A stretch of 23,923 bases of DNA from an uncultured Clostridia bacterium (GCA_946408865.1 CAMJTZ010000009.1:1-23923); one strand, 5' to 3'; counted from the stretch's first letter, positions 15,603-23,465 are shown. Notes: a model not told the origin generated them from the letters alone. Numbers and translations are program-made.

Positions 15603-16484
15603 TCAGAGCAGTCCCGGAAGCGTCATCTGCTCGTACCGTTCCGGCAGTGTCTGCAGGTAATCAAAGCATTCCTCCGGCCTGTACAGGATCCTGTTTTCCC
15701 GGCAGAAAGACCGGAACAGGTTCATCAGTTCCCGGCTGTCCGGACTGGGTACTTCATAGGCGTTTCCGTAGGTCCGGATATATTTCTCTTTCAGCCCGGG
15801 AAAGAATTTGTCCAGCGCCGCATAATAATACTCCCGGTCGCCTTCCCGGAGCGTCAGCCCCATGTCAAAACAGATAATCCCTTTCACCTGTGCCTGCGCA
15901 CAGGCGTCGAGAATTGCCTGTATGTTCTCTTTCGTGTCGTTGATGAACGGCAGGATCGGCGTCAGCCAGACCACCGTGGGAATTCCTCTCTCCTGCATCG
16001 CCTGCAGGACTTCAATCCGCCGCTTTGTGGTGCAGACGTTCGGTTCAATGATCCGGCAGAGTGCGTCGTCGTATGTGGTCAGCGTGATCTGAACAACGCA
16101 TCTGGCCTTCCGGTTGATCTCATCCAGCAGATCCAGATCCCGCAGAATCCGGTCGGACTTGGTCTGCACTGCCGCGCCAAATCCGTATTTCCGGATCACT
16201 TCCAGGCATCTCCGTGTCAGTCCGAGCTGCTCCTCGCAGTGCATGTACGGATCTGACATGGATCCGGTGCCGATCATCGCTTTCTGCCGTTTGGATTTCA
16301 GAGCCTGTTCCAGCAGCTCCGGCGCGTTCCGCTTCACTTCGATGTCTTCAAACGCATGGGTGAACTGATAGCACTTGCTGCGGCTGTCACAGTAAATACA
16401 GCCATGGGAACAGCCTCGGTAAATATTCATTCCGAAGTGCCCTTTCCCGCCGGTCAGGATTCCCTTTGCATCCACAAAATGCAT
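15603..16484 (-). CDS. Radical SAM protein, SPL-like family
   Basis: A 293-residue [4Fe-4S] enzyme that would cleave S-adenosylmethionine to a radical. The cluster motif is C-SHG-C-IY-C (Cys25, Cys29, Cys32) in NIYRGCSHGCIYCDSRSKCY. Strand and helix segments of a partial TIM barrel follow (IGTGSMSDPY, AVQTKSDRILRD, VVQITLTTYDD, TVVWLTPILPFIND). It resembles the SPL family of radical SAM proteins related to spore photoproduct lyase and the Rv2578c group, but the diagnostic features for true photoproduct repair cannot be confirmed by eye. The only in-frame ATG before the motif is at 16484; its GGAG is rather far, at 14 bases. It lies 48 bases after the PNP gene. Confidence 0.85.
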   Translation of the reverse strand: MHFVDAKGILTGGKGHFGMNIYRGCSHGCIYCDSRSKCYQFTHAFEDIEVKRNAPELLEQALKSKRQKAMIGTGSMSDPYMHCEEQLGLTRRCLEVIRKYGFGAAVQTKSDRILRDLDLLDEINRKARCVVQITLTTYDDALCRIIEPNVCTTKRRIEVLQAMQERGIPTVVWLTPILPFINDTKENIQAILDACAQAQVKGIICFDMGLTLREGDREYYYAALDKFFPGLKEKYIRTYGNAYEVPSPDSRELMNLFRSFCRENRILYRPEECFDYLQTLPERYEQMTLPGLL

Positions 16485-16532
16485 CGTCGTTCATCTGTCT
16501 CCGTTTCCTGATTACCGTATTATATCCCGTTT

Positions 16533-17522
16533 TTATTCCGATTCCTGAACACCTGCCGGGGACGTAAGGTTTTCCCGGCTCAGGAAATCAAGCAGCCCGT
16601 TCATGAGGACCGCGAAATTCTCCGTCATGCTTCCTACATTTTTTTCAATGATCTTTTCATTGAATTTTTCGCCGTCTTCCATTCCGGCCGCTATATTTGA
16701 AATGCAGTTCATCGCGAAAACCCGCATGCCCATATGCCGCGCCGCGATCACTTCTCCCCCGGTGCTCATGCCGACCGTATCACCCCCGAGCATCCGGTAC
16801 ATCCGGACTTCTACGGGCGTTTCGTACTGCGGTCCGTTGACCTGGAAAAAAATCCCGCTGTATACCGGAATGTTGTTTTCTTTTCCAAGCCGCAGCGCCT
16901 CCTCCTGCAGCGCCCCGTCAAACGCATCCTCCATGCCGGTAAAGCGCTCCCCCAGTTCCTCAATGTTCTGCCCGATGAGGGGAGAGGGAGTAAAGGAAGT
17001 AATCTGGTCTTTCACGGCGACAAACCCGCCGACCGTGTAGTCCGGGTTCATCGCTCCCACAGCATTGGTGGTTATCAGCGTATGCGCTCCGAGCATCCTG
17101 ATCACGCGCAGGGGCAGCACCACCTCGTCCGTGGAATATCCCTCATAAAAATGGAGTCTTCCCTGCATCAACGCCAGCTTCAGGCCTTTGTATTCCGCGA
17201 AAACCAGCCTGCCTGCATGCGTGGGCGCCGTCGATTCCGGCCACCCATCAATAGCGCTGTAGGGAATCACCTGCCGGACATCCAGGCTGTCCGCATAGCC
17301 GCCAAGCCCGGTCCCCAGCACAATCACGATCTCCGGAACAAAGTCCGTCTTTTCCCGGATCTGCTCCACGCAGTGTTCCAGCCTCGCGTAATAACTTTGC
17401 CGCCAGGTCTGGTCTTTCCCGTCCGCATGTGCGGAAACCATGCTGCATATCACCATGGCCGGAATCAGCGCCGCCAGCAGGATTGCGCGTATCGGATTCA
17501 CTCTCTTCTTTGCTTTCTGCAT
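16533..17522 (-). CDS. Purine nucleoside phosphorylase with N-terminal signal peptide
   Basis: Family enzymes split purine nucleosides with phosphate to base and ribose-1-phosphate. The catalytic part (about 40-329) has the trimeric PNP motifs: GTGLGG for phosphate, THAGRLV, GRLHFYEGY, TNAVGAMNP, GPQYETPVE and GMSTGGEVIAARHMGM with the base-binding Asn in CISNIAAG. The first 33 residues are unlike normal PNP: KAKKRVNPIR, then a hydrophobic core ILLAALIPAMVICSMV and an AHA signal peptidase I site before Asp34. I infer export or membrane anchoring, which is unusual for this cytoplasmic family. No lipobox is present. It sits between the GNAT-nitroreductase and radical SAM genes. A cytoplasmic restart is not obvious. 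Confidence 0.88.
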   Translation of the reverse strand: MQKAKKRVNPIRAILLAALIPAMVICSMVSAHADGKDQTWRQSYYARLEHCVEQIREKTDFVPEIVIVLGTGLGGYADSLDVRQVIPYSAIDGWPESTAPTHAGRLVFAEYKGLKLALMQGRLHFYEGYSTDEVVLPLRVIRMLGAHTLITTNAVGAMNPDYTVGGFVAVKDQITSFTPSPLIGQNIEELGERFTGMEDAFDGALQEEALRLGKENNIPVYSGIFFQVNGPQYETPVEVRMYRMLGGDTVGMSTGGEVIAARHMGMRVFAMNCISNIAAGMEDGEKFNEKIIEKNVGSMTENFAVLMNGLLDFLSRENLTSPAGVQESE

Positions 17523-17596
17523 AAGCCTTTTTTGCCTCCCCGGATTCTTTTTCCCATGCCGTTTTCAGGCTGTGGTTCGTTTTATGAGGTTTCGCT

Positions 17597-18607
17597 TTAT
17601 GCGTCATGGAGCGTTCCGGTGCCGAACCGGTTGAACCACGCCCGTTCCGCAAACGGTTTCTTCTTCGGGACCGCCGGATCGCTTTCCGCGATTCCGACAG
17701 GAAGAATGCAGACCAGTTCGTATGTATCCGGAACGCCGAGGATGCCGGCAATCCGGTCTCCGATCCTGTCTGTATCGGTAATATGCCCTTCATACCAGCA
17801 GCTCTGGTATCCCATGGCGGCAATCGCCAGCAGCATGTTTTCAATGGCTGCGGAATAGTCCTGCGTCGCGAAGCACCGGTCCCGGTACGCGTTGATTCTC
17901 TGGGTCAGCACGCAGATCATCGCGGGCGCGGTCTCCCCCACCGGCGGATCGATCACCTGACGGATCCTGCCCAGCAGCGCTTCGTCATCCACCGCGATCA
18001 GGCTGGTCGTCTGCTTGTTGCAGCCGGAAGGCGCCGCCAGTCCCGCTTTCATGATTTCTTCCAGTTTTTCCCGCGGGATCCTGTCCGGTTTGTACTTTCC
18101 CCGATAGCTGTGACGGTTCATGATCCCTTCCGTCAGGGATATTTCATGTCTCAGGGAAAGCACATACACCTGGCAGGGATTCGCTTCATCCCAGTAATCG
18201 GGAAAAACTTCAAGTTCCCTGAACCCGGCGTCCAGGTAGAAACGGTTGGTCCGGTCATAATCCTCGTAGTGTCCCATCTGAACCGTTTTCACCTGCATAA
18301 ATTCATATCCGGCAGCTGCGGCGTATCGTTTTGCTTCCTGAACCAGCGCCTTCCCGACGCCCTGCCGGTGGCTTTCCTTCCGGACCCCCATCACCGCCAG
18401 CTCGACCGTGGACCGGCCGGTTTCCTTCAGGCACAGGAATCCGACTTCCTGCCCGTCCTGTTCAGCGTTAAAAAAGATCTGGTCCCTGCTCCCCCGGATA
18501 TAGGCCTCCCGGGTTTCCGGCACCTCGAACCAGTCCGTCAGCGCTTCCAGGATCCCGCGCGCGATCTTCTCCTTCTGCGCACAGTCTGTGATCCTGTTGA
18601 CCTTCAT
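17597..18607 (-). CDS. GNAT acetyltransferase-nitroreductase fusion
   Basis: A 336-residue two-domain protein. Residues 1-155 are a GNAT fold with the acetyl-CoA loop RQGVGKALV (81-89) and the C-terminal NRFYLDAGF motif. Residues 160-336 are a small FMN nitroreductase: RHSYRGKYKPDRIPREKLEEIMKAGLAAPSGCN (165-197) for FMN binding and AAIENMLLAIAAMGYQSCWYEG in the middle. The frame is open throughout, so this is a real fusion and no frameshift is needed. The start at 18607 has AAGGAG nine bases upstream. A second ribosome-binding-like site (GGAAGGG) stands just before Met163 at 18121, so a separate nitroreductase could also be made. It lies 43 bases after the MATE-HATPase gene in the same direction. 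Confidence 0.87.
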   Translation of the reverse strand: MKVNRITDCAQKEKIARGILEALTDWFEVPETREAYIRGSRDQIFFNAEQDGQEVGFLCLKETGRSTVELAVMGVRKESHRQGVGKALVQEAKRYAAAAGYEFMQVKTVQMGHYEDYDRTNRFYLDAGFRELEVFPDYWDEANPCQVYVLSLRHEISLTEGIMNRHSYRGKYKPDRIPREKLEEIMKAGLAAPSGCNKQTTSLIAVDDEALLGRIRQVIDPPVGETAPAMICVLTQRINAYRDRCFATQDYSAAIENMLLAIAAMGYQSCWYEGHITDTDRIGDRIAGILGVPDTYELVCILPVGIAESDPAVPKKKPFAERAWFNRFGTGTLHDA

Positions 18608-18650
18608 GTCCGTTTCTCCTTTATTACAGATGTCTTTCCGGATAAGTCTT

Positions 18651-20417
18651 TTAAATCACCATTTTCAGAATATTCAGTCCGAATGTATTCTGATAGCTCA
18701 TTTCCTTCGACATCCCGACGGCAATCCGCAGGCCGATATTGTGCGCTTTGTCATCCGGATCGAAGAGTTTCTCGGCCTCTGTCGGATTGAAAAGCCTGCA
18801 GTCATCCTTGACGCTCAGCATGACATCTCCCTTAATACAGGAAACACGAATGTCGATACAGTGCTTTTTCCCGTCTGTAAAACCGTGCTGCACAATATTT
18901 CCGGCCAGTTCCTCCACGCACAGGGAAGCACAGTTCTTCTGTCTCCCGCTGATGTCGTGACCCTCACAGAATTTCTCCACTTTGCGGGAAATGTTGATGA
19001 CCTCCTCCATGCTTCGGACAGCAATATCGATCCGGTCTTCATCCGGAACACCGAACTTGTCCCCGAAACACAGAAAATCATTCAGTGAGCGTGGAAATTT
19101 CCGGTTATAAACCGCTGCGTATGCTACCACTGTCAGTATACAGGCAACATTGCCGAAGATCTGCGCCATCCACATACCGTTCATACCGAGCACCGGAATC
19201 AGAATCAGTGCGAATAGGGCAACCCCGATAATACCGTCCATGAGTGAAATGCCCCGGACAACCCTTTCCCGCTGCAGACAGTGATAGTAATTGCAGAAGC
19301 CGACGACCGTCGCGCTGATTGGTGAGGAAAGCGGGAAAAGCAGAAAACCGATCAGCGTCATCGAATAAACCGGTGCCGCCGGATCCTGGAAGAAAAGTCT
19401 TGTCAGCGGAACGCAGCAGGCGGACAGCACAACTGAAACCGTCGCCACCAGCCCGATGCCGTTTTTCAGGAAGGTTTTCATCAGCACCGCCAGCCCGGCC
19501 CGGTCCTCTTCTCCCGCGTATACGCTTCCCAGCACCATCACCGCGGAAGTTACCCCTGCCGGCACTGCCCAGTAAACCGATCCGAAAGAGTTGATTGCCG
19601 AAAACGCGGACAGTCCCGCCTCGCCGACATGCTGCGCGATCAGATGGTTGAGAAGAATGCCGCGGATAAAAATGCAGGCCTGGGAAATCGCTCCCGGAAG
19701 TCCATTGAGCAGCACTTCCGGCAAATCGGAAAGCCGGATGCTCTTCAGACTGAACTTAATCATGGATTTCCCGGAGAAATAGTGCATCCCCTGAACCAGA
19801 CAGAAGGTAATATTGCTGATGGAAGTGGACAGGCCGAGTCCGAACAGCCCCAGTCTGAAAACGGAAATAAACAGCCAGTTGAGAAACGCATTAAGCAAAA
19901 GCATGGACAGTACTGCGATATAGCTGCGTTTCTCTTCCCGTTCCAGTTCAAGGAAAGCGGTAAACTGTGTGCCCATACAGAAGAAGGGCAGTCCGATGGC
20001 AAACCCGCGGACATAGGCGGAAAGCTCGCCGACCAGTTCACCTGACGCGCCGAGGAGGGCGGCAACTGAACCCGGAATCACTTCACAGAGAAGAGTCAGC
20101 AGGACAGAAATCAGAAAAATGGTTGCCATATCCAGGGAAAAGATGCTTCCCGTCTTCTCCGTCATATGCTTGCCCAGATATTTTCCGCACAGTACCTGTG
20201 CTCCCCCGAAAATCAGTGTATTGATCGCGTTGAGCAAATTGCCGACCGGGCTGAAAAGTCCGGTCGCCGCTACGGCGCCCAGCCCCAGCAGATTCGCTGC
20301 AAAAGCATTGTCGATCACCGAATTCAGTCCGCCGATGACCACCAGCAGAATCTGAACAGGAAGCAGATTCCGGTAAAGCCTGGGTATGATTCCGGATTGG
20401 GTATTGGTTCTTTTCAT
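18651..20417 (-). CDS. MATE-family transporter fused to a HATPase_c domain
   Basis: A 588-residue protein with an N-terminal MATE domain (about 10-440, twelve hydrophobic spans) and a C-terminal cytoplasmic ATP-binding domain of the RsbW/anti-sigma type (about 455-588). The latter shows the N box EELAGNIVQHG (Asn507), a G1-like stretch VKDDCRLFNP (536-545) and HNIGLRI (559-565). In the G1 box, the usual DxG reads DDC, so nucleotide binding may be altered. MATE proteins export cationic compounds with Na+ or H+. The fusion suggests that a phospho-switch or nucleotide state controls transport, which is inference. The start at 20417 has GGAG upstream. It leads the unit that includes the GNAT-nitroreductase, PNP and radical SAM genes. 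Confidence 0.87.
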   Translation of the reverse strand: MKRTNTQSGIIPRLYRNLLPVQILLVVIGGLNSVIDNAFAANLLGLGAVAATGLFSPVGNLLNAINTLIFGGAQVLCGKYLGKHMTEKTGSIFSLDMATIFLISVLLTLLCEVIPGSVAALLGASGELVGELSAYVRGFAIGLPFFCMGTQFTAFLELEREEKRSYIAVLSMLLLNAFLNWLFISVFRLGLFGLGLSTSISNITFCLVQGMHYFSGKSMIKFSLKSIRLSDLPEVLLNGLPGAISQACIFIRGILLNHLIAQHVGEAGLSAFSAINSFGSVYWAVPAGVTSAVMVLGSVYAGEEDRAGLAVLMKTFLKNGIGLVATVSVVLSACCVPLTRLFFQDPAAPVYSMTLIGFLLFPLSSPISATVVGFCNYYHCLQRERVVRGISLMDGIIGVALFALILIPVLGMNGMWMAQIFGNVACILTVVAYAAVYNRKFPRSLNDFLCFGDKFGVPDEDRIDIAVRSMEEVINISRKVEKFCEGHDISGRQKNCASLCVEELAGNIVQHGFTDGKKHCIDIRVSCIKGDVMLSVKDDCRLFNPTEAEKLFDPDDKAHNIGLRIAVGMSKEMSYQNTFGLNILKMVI

Positions 20418-20786
20418 GCCTGTGTCTCTCCGCCAGTATCAGAGCAGTTTTCACTGCCTTTTTATAACTGCGGATACAATTCTATCACTCTTTTTTTAAA
20501 AAGGAAACCGCCTGCATTGTTTTGCCCGGTTATTTCTGCCGTCCGGCCGGGGCAATATCCTCCGCACGTTCCATCGGTGAAACGCCGAGCCTGACCCGGA
20601 TGACCGGAACGATCCCCGCATCGCTGTTAAAGGTTACATTTCGGCCAAAAAATGGTTACATATTTTCTGTTAATGTAACCGTTTTTCTCCTGCAGATGTA
20701 ACTTTTTGTCCCTGCAACCGGTTTCTGATCCGTTTTCAGCCGGACTGTAAATGTTTATGCCGGGCGCGGAACAATTGAGCAGGCGG
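20418..20786. promoter_or_regulatory. 369-base intergenic region before the MATE gene
   Basis: A possible -10 box TAGAAT (minus strand, 20479-20484) has no clear -35 partner and lies about 60 bases before the MATE start. The segment 20530-20640 reads as an open minus-strand frame ending in TAA with coding-like residues (GIVPVIRVRLGVSPMERAEDIA) but without a good start. The part at 20632-20702 holds the GGTTACAT repeat cluster. No other gene is seen. Confidence 0.45.
20632..20702. repeat. Four GGTTACAT-type half-sites, two direct pairs facing each other
   Basis: GGTTACAT at 20632-20639 and 20654-20661, then ATGTAACC at 20673-20680 and ATGTAAC at 20696-20702. Spacing within each pair is 22-23 bases (two helix turns). 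The inner two form an 8-bp stem with an 11-base loop, followed by GTTTTT on plus and ATTTTTT on minus, so a weak two-way terminator is an alternative reading. Confidence 0.7.
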
Positions 20787-21629
20787 TTATTTCCCGACCT
20801 GTTTCAGCATGTCCGTCAGTGCCGGAATGGTCTTCTCAAAGTCCACTCCGTACCAGGGATTTCCCGGATTTTTCAGTGTCTCCGCAATTGTCAGTGCCGT
20901 ATAGTCCGCGGCTATTTTCAGAGCCTCCGCCCGGCTGATTCCCAGCACAAACGCGCCGGCCAGGACGCTGGAGAAGATATCCCCTGTCCCATGGTAGGCA
21001 GCCGGGACCCGGTCGTTCTGGTAATGAAAGAAAGTCTCAGTTCCGGAATCATACCCCATCGCGCCGGTCTTTCCCTCTCCCAGAGAAACCCCGGTAAGGA
21101 TCGGCGTTTTTGTCCCGAGTTTTGCGAGCGCCAGCAGCATCTCCCGGATATAATCCTCTGTGTATTCCTCCCGGTACGGCAGCCCGGTCATAAAGGCGGC
21201 TTCCGTAATGTTCGGGTCAATGATGTCCGCCACCGCGCAGAGATCCGCGTTCTTCTTCGCGTAATGCCTGTCAAAGGCGGCGTAAAGGCGGCCGTTGTCC
21301 CCCATCGCCGGATCCACGATCACCAGGGTGTTCTCCTTCCGGAATTCCCGGATGATCCCAATGACCGAGTCAATTTCCTCTTCCGTGCCCAGGTATCCGG
21401 TATAGATCGCGTCGAAGGTAATTCCTTCCTTCTTCCAGTGATCTGTAATGGGCGCCAGCTGATCGGAAAGATCCTTGCAGGTAAATCCGCTGAACAGCGT
21501 ATGCGTGCTGAGCACCGCGGTCGGCAGGATCACGGTCTCAACGCCCATGGCGGACAGCAGCGGCAGCGCCACCGTCAGGGAGCATTTCCCGAAGCAGGAG
21601 ATATCCTGGATTGTCAGTATCCGTTTCAA
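20787..21629 (-). CDS. pdxY: Pyridoxamine/pyridoxal kinase
   Basis: A 280-residue ribokinase-fold enzyme that phosphorylates vitamin B6 vitamers with ATP. Evidence is the N-terminal RILTIQDISCFGKCSLTVALPLLSAMG (3-29), THTLFSGF, VDPAMGDNGRLY for the substrate and Mg site and the anion-hole and base motif YHGTGDIFSSVLAGA near residue 210. The start is taken as TTG at 21629, because GGGAGG stands nine bases upstream and the family begins with KRILTIQD. The in-frame GTG at 21665 would place that ribosome binding site inside the gene. It appears monocistronic. The symbol follows the family; pdxK-type activity is equally possible. Confidence 0.9.
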   Translation of the reverse strand: MKRILTIQDISCFGKCSLTVALPLLSAMGVETVILPTAVLSTHTLFSGFTCKDLSDQLAPITDHWKKEGITFDAIYTGYLGTEEEIDSVIGIIREFRKENTLVIVDPAMGDNGRLYAAFDRHYAKKNADLCAVADIIDPNITEAAFMTGLPYREEYTEDYIREMLLALAKLGTKTPILTGVSLGEGKTGAMGYDSGTETFFHYQNDRVPAAYHGTGDIFSSVLAGAFVLGISRAEALKIAADYTALTIAETLKNPGNPWYGVDFEKTIPALTDMLKQVGK

Positions 21630-21858
21630 ACTTCTTTTCCTCCCGTCTCCTGTGCGAAGACGCACAGCTGCGGCTGCAGGCCGCTCTCCGGATGGAAGTA
21701 TAAACCGAAATTGGTCTTCTAAAAATGGCCAGAATACAAAAAATAAATATAGCCAGTTTCCAGATTAATCCTGTGTCCGGACGTCTCTTTTTCTTCCTTT
21801 TTCCCCTTCATGGAACCTTTCCCGGCGTTCGGTCTGCGAAGCTTTTCGCAGAGTGGGA
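21630..21858. promoter_or_regulatory. Divergent intergenic region between pyridoxamine kinase and hydrogenase
   Basis: This is the left part of a 330-base gap between divergent genes. A 6-bp hairpin TGTGCG-AAGA-CGCACA (21651-21666) stands just before the kinase ribosome binding site. A minus-strand TATACT-like box near 21697 lacks a good -35. An 8-bp inverted repeat (TCTGCGAA-GCTT-TTCGCAGA, 21833-21852) stands just upstream of the hydrogenase -35 box and is a good operator candidate. The AT-rich stretch 21715-21770 shows no gene. Confidence 0.5.
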
Positions 21859-21887
21859 TTGCCCTTCCGCTTCTTTCCGGGTATAAT
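21859..21887 (+). promoter_or_regulatory. Promoter of the [FeFe]-hydrogenase gene
   Basis: TTGCCC (21859-21864), 17-base spacer, perfect TATAAT (21882-21887). The leader is about 65 nt and contains a small stem GACAAGGC / GCCTGTC (21895-21913, one bulge) followed by a T-rich stretch, which may be a minor attenuator. Confidence 0.75.
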
Positions 21888-21959
21888 AAAGGCAGACAAG
21901 GCGTCAGCCTGTCGCTTTTCTTGCTGTAAAAGCTGAATAGTCCGGAAGGAGTCTTAAGG

Positions 21960-23465
21960 ATGATTACAAACGATAAGGGGATTGTGGAATTAAAGCATCA
22001 TATTTTACGGGAGGTCTGCCGTCTGGCGTGGGAGGACCGGCTGACAGCGGATAACTGTGAGCGCCTGGTCCTGGAAGTGATTCCCGGCCCGCAGCCCCAG
22101 TACCGCTGCTGCATCTACAAGGAACGTGAGATTGTCCGCGGGCGGATCCGCCTTGCCATGGGGATGCATCCGGATGTGAACAGCGAATCCCGCAATGTTG
22201 TGGCGGTTATCCCCGCAGCCTGTGACGACTGTCCGATTCAGGATTACATGATTACCGATATCTGCCGTTTCTGCCTGGGCAAGGCCTGCCTGAACGCCTG
22301 CCGTTTCGGCGCCATCTCCCCCGGCGATACCCGTATGCATATTGACCCTGCAAAGTGCAAATCCTGCGGCATGTGCGCGAAATCCTGCCCCTACGGCGCG
22401 ATTGTCCATACGGAAAGGCCCTGCAAAAAAGCCTGCCCGGTCGACGCCATCACCTATACCGAAAGCGGACTGTGCATGATTGACGAGGAGAAATGCGTCC
22501 ACTGCGGCCACTGCATTCACAGCTGTCCCTTCGGCGCGATCGGTTCCCGGATTTACGCGGTGGATATCATCCGGGAGATCCGGAACGGGAAAAAGGTCTA
22601 CGCCATGTGCGCGCCGGCCACGGAAGGGCAGTTCGGAAAGGATGTATCCATGGCCTCCATCCGCGCAGCGCTGAAAAAACTGGGCTTCACGGATATGGTG
22701 GAAGTCGGCCTCGGCGGGGATATGACGGCTGCCTATGAAGCGCTTGAATGGATTGAAGCCCGGAAAGAAAGGCGCAAAATGACTACGTCCTGCTGTCCCG
22801 CGTTTATATCCATGCTGCGCCATCATTTCCCGGAAGAATACCAGAAATACAAGTCCAATACAGTCAGTCCGATGGTCGCGGTATCCCGGTACCTGAAACA
22901 CCTGGATCCGGACTGCGTCACCGTGTTTATCGGGCCGTGCATCGCCAAGAAGGGAGAAACGCTGAATGAGTTCATCGCGGACCGGCCGGATTACGCGCTG
23001 ACCTACGGTGAAATTGTCGCCATGCTGGATTCCCGGGATATCGTCCTGGAGCCGGTGGAGGAACCCTATCAGGAGGCCTCCCTCTTCGGCAAGCAGTTCG
23101 CCGGCAGTGGCGGTGTTGCCGCGGCAGTCCTTCAGGTGATGAAAGAGCTGGGCGAAGACCCGTCCGGTATCAGCCTGCTGCGGTGTTCCGGCGGGGATGA
23201 ATGCAAAAAGGCCATGATGCTGCTGAAGGCTGGAAAACTTCAGGAGGACTTTGTGGAAGGCATGATGTGCCCGGGCGGCTGTATCGGCGGTCCGTCCAAG
23301 CATCAGGCGGAGACGCAGGTCCTGCGCGACCGGAAGGAGCTGCTGAGCCGGGCAGACGGCCGGGAGATTCTTGAAAACCTGAAGAATTATCCGATGGATC
23401 AGTTCTCGATGTTCCGGGACGGGCACCTGGATCCTTCCGTGTCCCCGTTTCAGAAGAAAGACTGA
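21960..23465 (+). CDS. [FeFe]-hydrogenase, group B type
   Basis: A 501-residue cytoplasmic iron enzyme for H2 production or uptake. The N-terminal part carries several [4Fe-4S] ligand sets: CRFCLGKACLNAC (102-114), CKSCGMCAKSC (133-143), CKKAC (155-159) and CVHCGHCIHSC (179-189). The H-cluster domain has L1 TSCCPAF (277-282; Cys278, Cys279), L2 GPCIAKK (326-331; Cys327) and L3 GMMCPGGCIGG (435-444; Cys437, Cys441). L1 ends in AF rather than GW and L2 is GPC rather than MPC, which marks the poorly studied group B enzymes such as CpIII. The start at 21960 follows GGAAGGAG by eight bases. Maturases (HydE, HydF, HydG) are not in the window. Its 3' end overlaps the GH88/105 gene. Confidence 0.92.
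   Translation: MITNDKGIVELKHHILREVCRLAWEDRLTADNCERLVLEVIPGPQPQYRCCIYKEREIVRGRIRLAMGMHPDVNSESRNVVAVIPAACDDCPIQDYMITDICRFCLGKACLNACRFGAISPGDTRMHIDPAKCKSCGMCAKSCPYGAIVHTERPCKKACPVDAITYTESGLCMIDEEKCVHCGHCIHSCPFGAIGSRIYAVDIIREIRNGKKVYAMCAPATEGQFGKDVSMASIRAALKKLGFTDMVEVGLGGDMTAAYEALEWIEARKERRKMTTSCCPAFISMLRHHFPEEYQKYKSNTVSPMVAVSRYLKHLDPDCVTVFIGPCIAKKGETLNEFIADRPDYALTYGEIVAMLDSRDIVLEPVEEPYQEASLFGKQFAGSGGVAAAVLQVMKELGEDPSGISLLRCSGGDECKKAMMLLKAGKLQEDFVEGMMCPGGCIGGPSKHQAETQVLRDRKELLSRADGREILENLKNYPMDQFSMFRDGHLDPSVSPFQKKD

Noticed and set aside
17430..17522. Lipoprotein signal in the PNP
   Set aside because: The Cys in MVICSM has Ile at the -1 position, not Gly, Ala or Ser, so no lipobox is present. 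An AHA site fits signal peptidase I.
20600..20701. Plus-strand ORF of 33 codons across the GGTTACAT repeats
   Set aside because: It has no ribosome binding site and its sequence is set by the repeats.
20632..20702. CRISPR-like repeat array
   Set aside because: The repeats are only 7-8 bases, there are four, and half are inverted.
21630..21665. GTG start of the pyridoxamine kinase at 21665
   Set aside because: The GGGAGG site would be inside the gene, and family members start at the KRILTIQD position, reached from TTG at 21629.
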